NCBI GenBank assembly: GCA_047974375.1
Contig: JBKECF010000068.1
Location: forward strand, 12,678-76,677
Direction of reading: 5' to 3'
From: JBKECF01 sp047974375
Lineage (GTDB): Bacteria; Bacillota; Clostridia; Lachnospirales; CAMZNU01
Length of the DNA: 64,000 bases
A program made the translations under genes and the position numbers. Below, in pieces: positions 54,611 to 63,060 of this stretch. Each line of letters begins with the position of its first letter. The first letter of the stretch is position 1. The notes under the pieces were generated by a model that was given only the letters and a program-made list of their open reading frames with translations, searched no databases and was not told the DNA's origin.

Positions 54611-55987
54611 ATGGCAAAAGAAAAAACGGTATATATTTGCAATGAATGCGGTTATAAAAGTGTAAAATGGCTTGGGAGGTGTACCAGCTGTGGTACATTC
54701 AATAGTTTTAGTGAGGAAATTGTTCGAAAAATCAATAATAAAACTATATCTAAAAGTAGTTTAATAAATAATTTAACGAAACTAGACGAAGTATCTTCCA
54801 TAGATAATAGCAAAACGGCAACAAATATTGGGGAGTTAGATAGAGTTCTTAGCGGTGGCTTTGTAAAAGGCTCATTAACTCTTTTTGGTGGGAACCCTGG
54901 CATTGGTAAGTCAACATTAATTCTACAGTTATGTGAAAGTGTTGCAAAAAAAGGGGAGGAAGTAATTTATGTTTCAGGCGAAGAATCTATACAACAAATA
55001 AAATTGCGAGCCGATAGATTAGGGGCTTCATCTGAAAATATTTCTTTGCTGTCGGAAACGAATATTGATATTATTACAGATATTGTGAATAAAGAAAAAC
55101 CGAATTTTCTGATTATTGATTCAATTCAAACTATGTACAGCGATGATGTTTCCTCAAGTCAAGGTAGCGTATCTCAAACGAGAGAGTGTGTAAATAAGTT
55201 GATGGTCATAGGTAAAAAGATGAACATAACAGTTTTAATTATAGGACATGTAACTAAAGATGGAGCTATTGCAGGGCCTAAAATATTGGAACATATGGTG
55301 GATACAGTTATTTATTTTGAAGGCGATAGATACGCCAGCTATAGAATAATAAGAAGCATCAAAAATAGATTTGGCAGTACCAATGAAATTGGTGTATTTG
55401 AAATGGAAGAAAAAGGCCTAAAAGAAATAAAAAATCCTTCGGAGTTTATGCTTTCAGGTAGGCCAACAGGGGTTTCTGGCTCTGTAATAACTTGTACTAT
55501 AGAAGGAACTCGAGCACTTTTATCGGAAGTACAAGGCTTAGTAAGTTTTACTAAATTTGGACAACCAAGAAGAACTGCAACAGGAATGGATTATAATAGG
55601 GTAGTAATGCTAATTGCGGTGCTAGAAAAAAGGTGTAATTTGGACTTAAGCGAGTATGACTCATATGTAAATATAGCTGGTGGAATGCGAATATTAGAAC
55701 CTGCATTGGATGCAGCGGTTATTACAGCAATTGTCTCCAGTTATAAAAATATAGCTATGGATAGTAACACCGTTGTATTTGGTGAGGTAGGTCTTGCTGG
55801 CGAAATTAGGGGAATTATTTTACCAGAAAATAGAATAGAAGAAGCAATAAAGATGGGCTTTAAAAAATGTATATTACCAGAGTCTAATGTTAAAAACTCC
55901 CATAGATTTAAAAACATCGAGATAATTGGGGTTTCCAATGTAAGAGAGCTATTAATAGCTGCCTTAGGCAATAAAGGGTCAAAGTGA
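54611..55987 (+). CDS. radA: DNA repair protein RadA (Sms)
   Basis: A 458-residue RecA-like helicase for recombination intermediates. The N-terminal zinc finger has CNEC and CTSC (Cys10, Cys13, Cys24, Cys27). The ATPase core has Walker A GGNPGIGKS (93-101) and the RadA motif KNRFGST. The C-terminal domain is Lon-like, with GGMRILEPALDAA and VFGEVGLAGEIRG. It starts five bases after the sbcC stop, so the two repair genes form an operon. Length is typical. Confidence 0.96.
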   Translation: MAKEKTVYICNECGYKSVKWLGRCTSCGTFNSFSEEIVRKINNKTISKSSLINNLTKLDEVSSIDNSKTATNIGELDRVLSGGFVKGSLTLFGGNPGIGKSTLILQLCESVAKKGEEVIYVSGEESIQQIKLRADRLGASSENISLLSETNIDIITDIVNKEKPNFLIIDSIQTMYSDDVSSSQGSVSQTRECVNKLMVIGKKMNITVLIIGHVTKDGAIAGPKILEHMVDTVIYFEGDRYASYRIIRSIKNRFGSTNEIGVFEMEEKGLKEIKNPSEFMLSGRPTGVSGSVITCTIEGTRALLSEVQGLVSFTKFGQPRRTATGMDYNRVVMLIAVLEKRCNLDLSEYDSYVNIAGGMRILEPALDAAVITAIVSSYKNIAMDSNTVVFGEVGLAGEIRGIILPENRIEEAIKMGFKKCILPESNVKNSHRFKNIEIIGVSNVRELLIAALGNKGSK

Positions 55988-56040
55988 TATAGAAAAAAAG
56001 AGGCTGTCTTGAAATAAAAAATATTCCCTATAGAACCGCG

Positions 56041-56124
56041 GTGTTGGTTGCATACATGAGCAGGAAGCGAAGTTTCCGACCAGTGTTGGTTGCATATACG
56101 AGCAGGAAACGGAGTTTCCGACCA
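56041..56124 (+). repeat. Two tandem 42-base repeats with hairpins
   Basis: Copies at 56041-56082 and 56083-56124 differ at four positions. Each starts GTGTTGGTTGCATA and ends TTTCCGACCA. In each, a six-bp stem with a three-base loop forms: GGAAGC/GTTTCC (56063-56077) and GGAAAC/GTTTCC (56105-56119). A third copy occurs near 63091-63132. Confidence 0.85.
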
Positions 56125-56149
56125 GTGAACAGTGGATAAACGCAATAGA

Positions 56150-56206
56150 ACAGCGATGAACGGCTGACAAACATAAAGTGTTTGGTTTTGCTGAAAGCAA
56201 AATTCA
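56150..56206 (+). repeat. Double-hairpin repeat module
   Basis: CAAACAT/GTGTTTG (56168-56174 with 56178-56184, loop AAA) and TTTTGCT/AGCAAAA (56086-like position 56186-56192 with 56196-56202, loop GAA). The preceding bases AACAGCGATGAACGGCT recur, slightly changed, near 63181-63196. Confidence 0.8.
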
Positions 56207-56247
56207 GAAATCAAAAGGTAATATTTAAATATTTTCTATAAAAATGC

Positions 56248-56279
56248 AAAAAGAGCGATGGGTTTTCGCTCTTTTTTTA
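56248..56279 (+). terminator. Internal terminator within the repeat region
   Basis: AAAAAGAGCG pairs with CGCTCTTTTTTT around GATGGGTTTT-type loop bases. It may end radA transcription before the right arm. Confidence 0.85.
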
Positions 56280-56345
56280 GATAAAGTTTTGGTCAAGCTT
56301 TTTCAAAAGCTTGTAGGGCTTGGGGCAAAGCACCAAGGTTTTTCC
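56280..56345 (+). repeat. Hairpin pair with CAAGCTTTT and TTGG stems
   Basis: CAAGCTTTTTCAAAAGCTTG forms an eight to nine bp hairpin. CTTGG...CCAAG with an inner GC/GC follows, loop AAA. It looks like repeat sequences I recall from other Clostridia intergenic regions. Confidence 0.6.
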
Positions 56346-56370
56346 TTTTCAAGACAGCCCCTTTTTTTGC

Positions 56371-57243
56371 CTATAAATTTTTTATAATACCAATGCCAGA
56401 AACCTCTGGTCCAGTGTGACTACATATAGTTGCACCTAGACGTTCTAGGTAGATTTCTTCAGCGGGATAACCAGTTCTTTTGGCGAACTCGTCCCGTAAG
56501 TGATAGGCGTCTTCAATGTGATTTGCATAGATAGCAGCAACTTTAACATTACCTTTGTGAATATTAAATTTATTAACAGCCTCGTCGACTATACAATTTA
56601 AAGATTTAGCCTTGCCTCGTGCCTTTTTCAGTGGGAGTAATTCTCCTTCTTGTAAATATAAAATAGGTGATATATTTAATAAATTACTAGCAAGAGAAGC
56701 GGCTTTGCCAACTCTTCCTCCGGCAACTAAATAGTCTAGATTATTTATAGCTAAAAATATATTGTTATTCTTACGGTTTGTTTCAATAATATCAACTAGA
56801 ACATCGAAAAAAATATTTTCTTTTATAAGTTTGGCACATTGCTCAACTAATAAAAACTGTGCTAAAGTTGCACTTAAAGAATCTATTATAGCTATATTCG
56901 AGTTTGGGTATTTTTCCAAAATCATATTCTTAGCCGTATTTGCACTTTGGTATGAACCACTTAAAAAGTGGGATAAACATATGCAAATAATTTCTTTTTC
57001 GTTTTTTATATGTTTTTCAAATACATCATAATAAGTCTGTACTGATGGCAAAGAGGTTTTAGGATAAATTTTTTTACTATTTATCTTGTTATAAAATTCA
57101 TCAATTGATATATCATAGTGTTCGGCTAAATATTCCTTAGAGTCGAAAGAAATGCTAAATGGGATTATTTCTATATCTAGTTTTTTTGCTTTTTCCAACG
57201 ATATATCACAGGAACTATCTGATATTAATTGGTATTTATTCAT
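56371..57243 (-). CDS. DegV family fatty acid-binding protein
   Basis: A 290-residue two-domain protein of the DegV/FakB family. FakB-type members bind a fatty acid and present it to FakA kinase. It shows the opening ISDSSCDISLEKA, the TSLPSVQTYYDVFE segment that lines the fatty acid pocket, ICLSHFLSGSYQSAN, and the end HTGPEVSGIGII. Its start overlaps the stop of the PfkB-family gene by eight bases, so the two are co-translated. Its lipid is unknown. Confidence 0.92.
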   Translation of the reverse strand: MNKYQLISDSSCDISLEKAKKLDIEIIPFSISFDSKEYLAEHYDISIDEFYNKINSKKIYPKTSLPSVQTYYDVFEKHIKNEKEIICICLSHFLSGSYQSANTAKNMILEKYPNSNIAIIDSLSATLAQFLLVEQCAKLIKENIFFDVLVDIIETNRKNNNIFLAINNLDYLVAGGRVGKAASLASNLLNISPILYLQEGELLPLKKARGKAKSLNCIVDEAVNKFNIHKGNVKVAAIYANHIEDAYHLRDEFAKRTGYPAEEIYLERLGATICSHTGPEVSGIGIIKNL

Positions 57244-58180
57244 AGGATTCTCCTTCCCTATATTTTTTTAGTTTAATTTTATTTACATATGAATCTATAC
57301 CGTCTAATGATGGAAAGGAACTGCTTTCCATTGTTACGGATTTTATACTAACTGCACAAGCAAATTTAATGATTTTTTCTATATTCCAATTTTTAGTAAA
57401 TCCATAAATAAATGCAGAAACCATGCTATCGCCGGCGCCAACAGTGTTTAGTGCATTAACCTTATCTATGGTACAAATATAAGTAGAATTATTGTTTAAA
57501 AAAATCATGCCATTTTCACCTAGGGAAATACAAATGTTATCGGCGTATTTTTTAAGCTCAAATGCAGCATTTATTATTTCTTTTTTGCTTTTTAGAGGTT
57601 TACCGTGGTAATCGCATAGCTCGTCTAAATTTGGTTTTACAAAAAAGACCTTTTCAAACAAATTATCTTTAAGTAACTTACCATTAATATCAAGAAAAAC
57701 CTTTATTTTATTTTTATTACAGAATTCAATTATTTTAGCGTAAATATTTTTTTCTAATCCCTCTGGTAATGAGCCACATAGAGCAATAATAGTAGGATTT
57801 TTGCTTTTTATAGTTTCTAATATTCTATGTAAAATATTAAAAGAACAAGGGTAAACATAAGCTTCTTCGTTTATATCTGTACATGTATTGTTGGATTTAT
57901 CAATTATTTTTAAATTTCGCCTTATTTTCATTGGCACTTCAATTTCTGTAAATGATATATTTTTATTTTTAATTAATTGTAAGAAGTTTTTATCTTTTAC
58001 GTCATTTAGCAGAATAGTTTCATGGTCAAGATTAAAAGTACGTATGCCTTTTGACACATTAATACCTTTGCCCCCTGGTTCAATATAGATATTCTCGACT
58101 TTATTAATTGTATTTATATTTAAATTGTTTAAAACTATATTTTCATCTATAGCCGGATTTAAAGTTAGCGTAACTATCAT
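57236..58180 (-). CDS. PfkB-family sugar-phosphate kinase (1-phosphofructokinase type)
   Basis: A 314-residue ribokinase-fold kinase of the LacC/FruK branch. Signatures are LTLNPAIDENIVL at the N-terminus, GGKGINVSKGI, the ALCGSLPEGL segment and the catalytic loop NTVGAGDSMVSAF. Fructose-1-phosphate or tagatose-6-phosphate are the likely substrates. No fructose EII gene is adjacent, so I cannot choose. It lies seven bases after the tadA stop and is co-transcribed with tadA and degV. Confidence 0.88.
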   Translation of the reverse strand: MIVTLTLNPAIDENIVLNNLNINTINKVENIYIEPGGKGINVSKGIRTFNLDHETILLNDVKDKNFLQLIKNKNISFTEIEVPMKIRRNLKIIDKSNNTCTDINEEAYVYPCSFNILHRILETIKSKNPTIIALCGSLPEGLEKNIYAKIIEFCNKNKIKVFLDINGKLLKDNLFEKVFFVKPNLDELCDYHGKPLKSKKEIINAAFELKKYADNICISLGENGMIFLNNNSTYICTIDKVNALNTVGAGDSMVSAFIYGFTKNWNIEKIIKFACAVSIKSVTMESSSFPSLDGIDSYVNKIKLKKYREGESYE

Positions 58181-58187
58181 ATAGCAC

Positions 58188-58631
58188 CTACTTTCTAAAA
58201 CTTCTAAAGTAATCTTTCATTATTTTTTGACACTCTTCTTCCATAATACCGCTTGTTATATTTACTTTGTGATTAAAATCATGATTAAGAGCGTTTGTTA
58301 TACTTTCACATGCTCCAAATTTATTATTTTTTGCACCATAATACAAGCCTTTAATTCGACTAAGCAGTATAGCTCCAGCACACATTAAACAAGGTTCAAC
58401 TGTAACATAAATGTCCGCACCATCTAAACGCCAGTCGCATAAATTTTTACATGCATTATCTATTGCTATTATTTCACCGTGGGAAATAGAACTTTTATTC
58501 CGCATTCTTGCATTGTGGCCACGTCCAATTATTTTGTTATCCAATACAACTACTGCGCCTATGGGTACTTCATTTTCTTTGTATGCAAGTTTGGCTTCTT
58601 CTAGTGCTTCTTCCATATATTTTATATTCAT
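58188..58631 (-). CDS. tadA: tRNA-specific adenosine deaminase
   Basis: A 147-residue zinc deaminase that makes inosine at the wobble base of tRNA-Arg(ACG). The zinc motif is HGE (51-53) and EPCLMC (Cys81, Cys84). HAE is the usual first motif, so the alanine is glycine here. Length and the AGAILLSRIKG segment agree with TadA. No promoter space remains between this gene and the metK terminator, so some read-through or an overlapping promoter must drive the operon. Confidence 0.93.
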   Translation of the reverse strand: MNIKYMEEALEEAKLAYKENEVPIGAVVVLDNKIIGRGHNARMRNKSSISHGEIIAIDNACKNLCDWRLDGADIYVTVEPCLMCAGAILLSRIKGLYYGAKNNKFGACESITNALNHDFNHKVNITSGIMEEECQKIMKDYFRSFRK

Positions 58632-58644
58632 ATTTACCTTATAT

Positions 58645-58690
58645 TAAAAACGAGCTTTAAGTTTAACTTTTGGGCTAAACTTTAAGCTCG
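58645..58690 (-). terminator. Terminator of metK
   Basis: On the minus strand CGAGCTTAAAGTTTA pairs with TTAAACTTAAAGCTCG and a T tract follows. Confidence 0.88.
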
Positions 58691-58701
58691 GTATGATGTT
58701 A

Positions 58702-59853
58702 TTACAGATATTTTTTTAAAGTATCAACCATATCGCATTTTTCCCAAGGAACATTTAATTCGCTTCGGCCAAAATGACCATAACTAGCAGTTTGTTTATA
58801 AATTGGTGATTTTAAATCGAGTTTTTCTATAATTGATAATGGACGTAAGTCAAAATTTTCTAAAATAATATCTTTAATTTTTTCGTCCTCTAATTTCCCT
58901 GTTCCATGTGTGTTTACTAGTATAGAAACTGCGTTGGAAACACCAATTGCATAGGCCACTTCTATTTCGCATTTTTTAGCAAGGCCTGAAGCTACAATAT
59001 TTTTAGCGATATAGCGTACCATATAGGCACCGGACCTATCAACTTTAGTTGGGTCTTTTCCGGAAAAAGCACCACCACCATGGCTAGCGTATCCACCATA
59101 AGTGTCTACAATTATTTTTCTGCCTGTCAGACCACAGTCGCCCTGTGGGCCACCTATTACAAAACGCCCTGTAGGGTTTATAAAATACTTCGTATTTTTA
59201 TTTATAAGGTTACTTGGTATTGTTTCTTTAATAACATGTTCAGTTATATCTTTTATAATTGTTTCCCTTGTAACTTCGGGATCGTGTTGTGTTGAAATAA
59301 CTATATTTGTTATGGCAACAGGTACATCATTTTCGTATTCTACAGTAACTTGAGATTTACCATCTGGTCTAATATATGGAAGTGTTCCATTTTTTCTTAC
59401 TTCTGTAAGTTTTTTAGTTAATTTATGGGCTAAATAAATTGGCATAGGCATGTATTCATCTGTTTCGTCGCAAGCAAAGCCGAACATCATGCCTTGGTCA
59501 CCAGCGCCAGTTGAATTTTCATCATGGGATTTATCTACGCCTTGGGCTATATCAGGAGATTGACCTTTTAAGGAAATTAAAACTCCGCAAGTATCTGCGT
59601 CAAAACCATATTTTGCTCTATCATAACCGATTTCACGAACCGTATCTCTTGCTATTTTTTCTATATCAACATAGCAAGATGTTGTTATTTCGCCAGCAAT
59701 CATAATTGTGCCAGTAGTTACTAAAGTTTCACATGCGACTCTTGCATTTTTGTCTTGTTCTAATATGTTATCTAAAATCGCATCTGATATTTGGTCGCAA
59801 ATTTTATCTGGGTGGCCTTCAGTTACAGACTCTGAAGTAAAAAGTCTTTTCAT
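58702..59853 (-). CDS. metK: S-adenosylmethionine synthetase
   Basis: A 383-residue ATP:methionine adenosyltransferase, the cell's source of SAM. Signatures are FTSESVTEGHPDKICDQISD, TGAGDQGMMFGFACDET, GGPQGDCGLTGRKI and GGGAFSGKDPTKVDRS. I set the start at the ATG at 59853 (GTGAGGT upstream). There is no SAM riboswitch. It starts one base after the stop of the flagellar rod gene and so is carried on the flagellar transcript. Confidence 0.96.
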   Translation of the reverse strand: MKRLFTSESVTEGHPDKICDQISDAILDNILEQDKNARVACETLVTTGTIMIAGEITTSCYVDIEKIARDTVREIGYDRAKYGFDADTCGVLISLKGQSPDIAQGVDKSHDENSTGAGDQGMMFGFACDETDEYMPMPIYLAHKLTKKLTEVRKNGTLPYIRPDGKSQVTVEYENDVPVAITNIVISTQHDPEVTRETIIKDITEHVIKETIPSNLINKNTKYFINPTGRFVIGGPQGDCGLTGRKIIVDTYGGYASHGGGAFSGKDPTKVDRSGAYMVRYIAKNIVASGLAKKCEIEVAYAIGVSNAVSILVNTHGTGKLEDEKIKDIILENFDLRPLSIIEKLDLKSPIYKQTASYGHFGRSELNVPWEKCDMVDTLKKYL

Positions 59854-59854
59854 A

Positions 59855-60187
59855 CTAAACCTCACTTTCTAAATTATATTCTTTATACATTTGTTTAAAC
59901 ATTTCATCGGCTAATCCTATTCCCTTACCAGCACTTATCATTTTGCTTTGTTCTTCTATAAGCATATCTGTAAAAATTTTTTCGCCATTGCCTTTGGGTA
60001 TAAAACTATTGGAATCGTCTATTGTTTTTTCCATAGCGTTGTACATCATTTTTAAAAAATAGCTTTCAAAATCTGCACAAGCTTCTTTCATTTCCTCTAT
60101 ATCTTTTGATTTTACTTTATTTATTAAATTTTCGCTTTGATTTTGCAAAACACTTGCACTAGCTATATTGAAGTTTTGATTAATCAT
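59855..60187 (-). CDS. flgJ: FlgJ-type flagellar rod-binding protein
   Basis: A 110-residue protein matching only the N-terminal rod-binding domain of FlgJ: ACADFESYFLKMMYNAME, then FTDMLIEEQSKMIS and GIGLADEMFKQMY. It lacks the C-terminal muramidase seen in FlgJ of enterobacteria, as is usual in Firmicutes. It is the next gene after flhP and is followed by metK. Confidence 0.9.
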   Translation of the reverse strand: MINQNFNIASASVLQNQSENLINKVKSKDIEEMKEACADFESYFLKMMYNAMEKTIDDSNSFIPKGNGEKIFTDMLIEEQSKMISAGKGIGLADEMFKQMYKEYNLESEV

Positions 60188-60195
60188 TTAATCAC

Positions 60196-60999
60196 CTATT
60201 TTTTTAAATTATTTGCTAGTTGTAACATTTCATCAGAAGTAGTTATGGATTTTGAATTTAATTCATAGGCTCTTTGAGCTGTAATTAAACGCACCATTTC
60301 ATCAGCTATAGAAACATTAGACATTTCTATAACTCCTTGTACTACTTCTGTTTTAGCTATGTCCTCTTCTTCAGCTTCTATAATTGGTTCGCCAGAAGTA
60401 ACGGATTCTTTAAATAAGTTTCCACCCATTGCCGTAAGGCCTTGAGGGTTTTGAAACTTAGTTATATTCATTGTCATACCTAAATCCACTGTTCCCTCAG
60501 GGGTTTCTAAAAATAAATTTCCAGCAGGGTCGACAACGAAGTCACCATTTTCATCATATTCAATAGGCTCGTTATCCGTATTAAGTACAGGGTAACCATT
60601 GGAATTTACAACAGTAAAAGTTCCATTTAGTATACTTAGTTTAAAAGTTCCATCCCTTGTGTACATAACGTCGTTTCCTTTTTGTACAGCGAAGAAACCA
60701 TCACCCTGCAGGGCAAAGTCGAAAGTATTTCCTGTTACTTCTAAGCTACCGCCGTCAAACATACGGCTTATGGCAACAGGTTTTACACCATGTCCCACTT
60801 GCATACTGTTAGGTACACGTACATCATTATCAACATCTGTTGATGCACTACGTAAAGTTTGGTATAAAAGAGTTTCAAATTCTGCCCGTTCTTTTTTATA
60901 ACCAGCGGTATTTACATTTGCTATATTATTGGATATTACATCTACATTTAATTGTTGACTGGTCATACCGGATGCACCAGTCCAAAGGGAACGCATCAT
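60196..60999 (-). CDS. flhP: Flagellar rod/hook-basal body protein, FlhP/FlgG type
   Basis: A 267-residue rod protein. The N-terminal signature MRSLWTGASGMTSQQLNVDVISNNIANVNTAG is split here as usual, and the C-terminus has EMSNVSIADEMVRLITAQRAYELNSK. I kept the ATG at 60999, six bases after AGGAGG; the next codon is also ATG. It sits downstream of its paralogue. This is the order of mbl-flhO-flhP in Bacillus subtilis. Confidence 0.92.
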   Translation of the reverse strand: MMRSLWTGASGMTSQQLNVDVISNNIANVNTAGYKKERAEFETLLYQTLRSASTDVDNDVRVPNSMQVGHGVKPVAISRMFDGGSLEVTGNTFDFALQGDGFFAVQKGNDVMYTRDGTFKLSILNGTFTVVNSNGYPVLNTDNEPIEYDENGDFVVDPAGNLFLETPEGTVDLGMTMNITKFQNPQGLTAMGGNLFKESVTSGEPIIEAEEEDIAKTEVVQGVIEMSNVSIADEMVRLITAQRAYELNSKSITTSDEMLQLANNLKK

Positions 61000-61019
61000 A
61001 TTTTACCTCCTATGAAAGT

Positions 61020-61799
61020 TTAACTTCTACTACCTATGCGACTGGCTGCCATGCCCATTATGGTGTCTTGGGCAGAAATTACTTTCTGACTCGCTTCGTA
61101 GGCTCTGGATAAGTTTATCATTTCAACCATTTCTTTAGCTGAGTTTACATTAGATGTTTCTATATAACCTTGAACTATGCTTCCTGCAAAAGCTATTTCT
61201 TTGCCGCCCTCATCTATATCGTAAAAGTTTTCGCCGTATTTTTTTAAATATCCGTTGTCTTCAAAAGAGGTTAGGGCTATGGCATCTATAAATTCGCCAT
61301 CAACGTAAATATTACCGAATTCATTAATTGCAATATCTCCTTTAGGTAAAATTATATTACCATTTTGACCTTGCACGACGTATCCTGTATTTGTAATAAG
61401 TGTACCTTGGGCATCAATAGTAAGAGCACCATTTCTAGTGTATTTTGTTGACGTTTCTCCATTTTTATTGACATAATTTATTTTTATAAAACCGTCACCA
61501 TCAATAGCAATATTATATTTATCCTCAGTTTTTTCAAAAGAACCATTAGTAAAGTCTGTATATATTTGGTCAACACTAAGGCCAAGATCCATATTTCCTA
61601 TATTGTTTTTGTCAAAAATACTATGAATAGGTCTTTTTTCTCCTAAACGATACATTATTTCATCATCGAAAGTTCTTGTTACTACACCGTCTTTTTTAAA
61701 CCCTGTAGTGTTTACATTGGCAATATTATTGGAAACAGCATCCATTTTACTCATTTGTGTTGTCATGCCGACAGCACCTATGTATAGGCCTCTATTCAA
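61020..61799 (-). CDS. flhO: Flagellar basal body rod protein, FlhO/FlgF type
   Basis: A 259-residue rod protein with the standard opening (LYIGAVGMTTQMSKMDAVSNNIANVN, truncated here) and a C-terminal ETSNVNSAKEMVEMINLSRAYEAS. It differs from the next gene mainly in the middle, as FlgF/FlhO and FlgG/FlhP do. It starts after mbl, from which it is separated by 15 bases. Confidence 0.92.
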   Translation of the reverse strand: MNRGLYIGAVGMTTQMSKMDAVSNNIANVNTTGFKKDGVVTRTFDDEIMYRLGEKRPIHSIFDKNNIGNMDLGLSVDQIYTDFTNGSFEKTEDKYNIAIDGDGFIKINYVNKNGETSTKYTRNGALTIDAQGTLITNTGYVVQGQNGNIILPKGDIAINEFGNIYVDGEFIDAIALTSFEDNGYLKKYGENFYDIDEGGKEIAFAGSIVQGYIETSNVNSAKEMVEMINLSRAYEASQKVISAQDTIMGMAASRIGSRS

Positions 61800-61814
61800 A
61801 ATTTTCTCCTTACT

Positions 61815-62822
61815 TTAATTTAATTCTCTTGCAGTAAAACTTTTTCCTGTTGTTACATATTCGATATATTTTCCAGTACCCATAGCCACACAGGATTGAG
61901 CATCATCGGCTATTATTGCTTTTATGCCAGTTCTTTCTTCTATTAATTTATCTAATCCGTAAAGAAGACTTCCGCCGCCTGTCATAACTATACCTCTATC
62001 GGATATATCGGCTGCAAGTTCTGGAGGTGTATTTTCTAGTACATTGTGAACAACATCAACTATACTTGATACTGATTCTGCAAGAGCTTCTTGCATTTCT
62101 TCAGATGTAATAGTAATAACTCTAGGTAGTCCCGTAATTAAATTTCGTCCACTAGCTTCCATGGTTACAGTTTCCGGTCTTTCGTAGGCTGTGCCTATTT
62201 CTATTTTTAAACTTTCGGCAGTTCTTTCACCTATGAGTATATTATGTTTTTTACGCATATATCTTATTATTGCTTCGTCGAAGTTATCTCCAGCTATTTT
62301 TAATGAACTACTTACTACAGTTCCGCCTAAAGAAATAACAGCAACATCGCTTGTACCGCCGCCAATATCAACTACCATACTGCCACAAGCTTTTTCAATT
62401 TCTATGCCTGCTCCAATTGCTGCAGCGATTGGCTCTTCTATAATACTTACATTTCTGGCTCCGGCTTGCTTTGTTGCATCCTCTACGGCTCTTTTTTCCA
62501 CACCAGTCACACTACTAGGGACACAAACAGCTATGTTTGGTTTAAGGAATAAACGTCTACCAATGGATTTTTTTATAAAATACTTTAACATTTTTTCTGT
62601 TATATCATAGTCGGATATAACACCCTCCCTAAGTGGGCGAATAGCAACTATGTTGCCAGGTGTTCTACCAAGCATTTGCCTTGCTTCATTACCAACGGCA
62701 AGTATACTATTTGTATTTTGGTTTATTGCCACTACAGATGGTTCGTGTAAAACTATACCTTTATTTTTAACATAAACAAGTACATTAGCTGTACCTAAAT
62801 CTATTCCTATATCTACGCTCAT
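61815..62822 (-). CDS. mbl: MreB-family cytoskeletal protein Mbl
   Basis: A 335-residue actin-like filament protein that guides lateral wall synthesis. It has GIDLGTANVLVYVKNKGIV, the ATP-binding DIGGGTSDVAVISLGG and the C-terminal GIVMTGGGSLLYGLDKL. The opening and the flhO-flhP neighbours fit Mbl more than MreB. I chose the ATG at 62822 (GGAGA upstream); an in-frame GTG is six codons earlier. It is the first gene of the flagellar transcript. Confidence 0.95.
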   Translation of the reverse strand: MSVDIGIDLGTANVLVYVKNKGIVLHEPSVVAINQNTNSILAVGNEARQMLGRTPGNIVAIRPLREGVISDYDITEKMLKYFIKKSIGRRLFLKPNIAVCVPSSVTGVEKRAVEDATKQAGARNVSIIEEPIAAAIGAGIEIEKACGSMVVDIGGGTSDVAVISLGGTVVSSSLKIAGDNFDEAIIRYMRKKHNILIGERTAESLKIEIGTAYERPETVTMEASGRNLITGLPRVITITSEEMQEALAESVSSIVDVVHNVLENTPPELAADISDRGIVMTGGGSLLYGLDKLIEERTGIKAIIADDAQSCVAMGTGKYIEYVTTGKSFTARELN

Positions 62823-63028
62823 ATTTATCTCCAAACTCACATTGTGAATAATTTTTGATTTTCAATAAAATTACTTAATGACAACTATATATGTCAACAC
62901 ACATTATACATAAAAATATGCAATTTTAAAAGCCTTTTAGAAATATAATTTTTTTAACTGAGTCATGAAAAATTTAATGCAAAATTATTTTATGACTCAT
63001 AACTATTTGCAAGTCAATAGACCTACCC

Positions 63029-63056
63029 GTCAGTGGAAGCTTGTACCCCCACTGAG
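63029..63056 (+). other. TCAGTGG hairpin at the left end of the repeat array
   Basis: TCAGTGG and CCACTGA bracket AAGCTTGTACCC. It is a possible seven-bp stem, just before the repeat units. Confidence 0.55.
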
Positions 63057-63060
63057 CGGC

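Larger units (their letters stand above)
55993..56369. repeat. Radically expanded terminator loop filled with repeats
   Basis: Left arm AAAAAAAGAGGCTGTCTTGAAA (55993-56014) and right arm (about 56348-56369, TTCAAGACAGCC then T run) are complementary over at least 12 bases with one mismatch. Together they would form a bidirectional terminator for radA and degV. Instead, about 330 bases separate them: two 42-base repeats, hairpin modules and another terminator. No coding gene lies inside. The most economical reading is a terminator invaded by repeat elements. Confidence 0.7.

Noticed and set aside
56041..56124. Tandem 42-base repeats as a CRISPR array
   Set aside because: Only two units, directly adjacent, no spacers and no cas genes anywhere in the window.
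55741..56214. Open frame across the radA end and repeats (minus)
   Set aside because: It is antisense to radA and then runs through repeat sequence; no ribosome site and no recognisable protein.
55993..56369. Calling the region an insertion sequence
   Set aside because: The arms resemble inverted repeats, but no transposase is present and no target duplication is evident; a split terminator explains the arms and tracts better.
59854..59870. SAM riboswitch ahead of metK
   Set aside because: Only a few bases separate it from the preceding gene.
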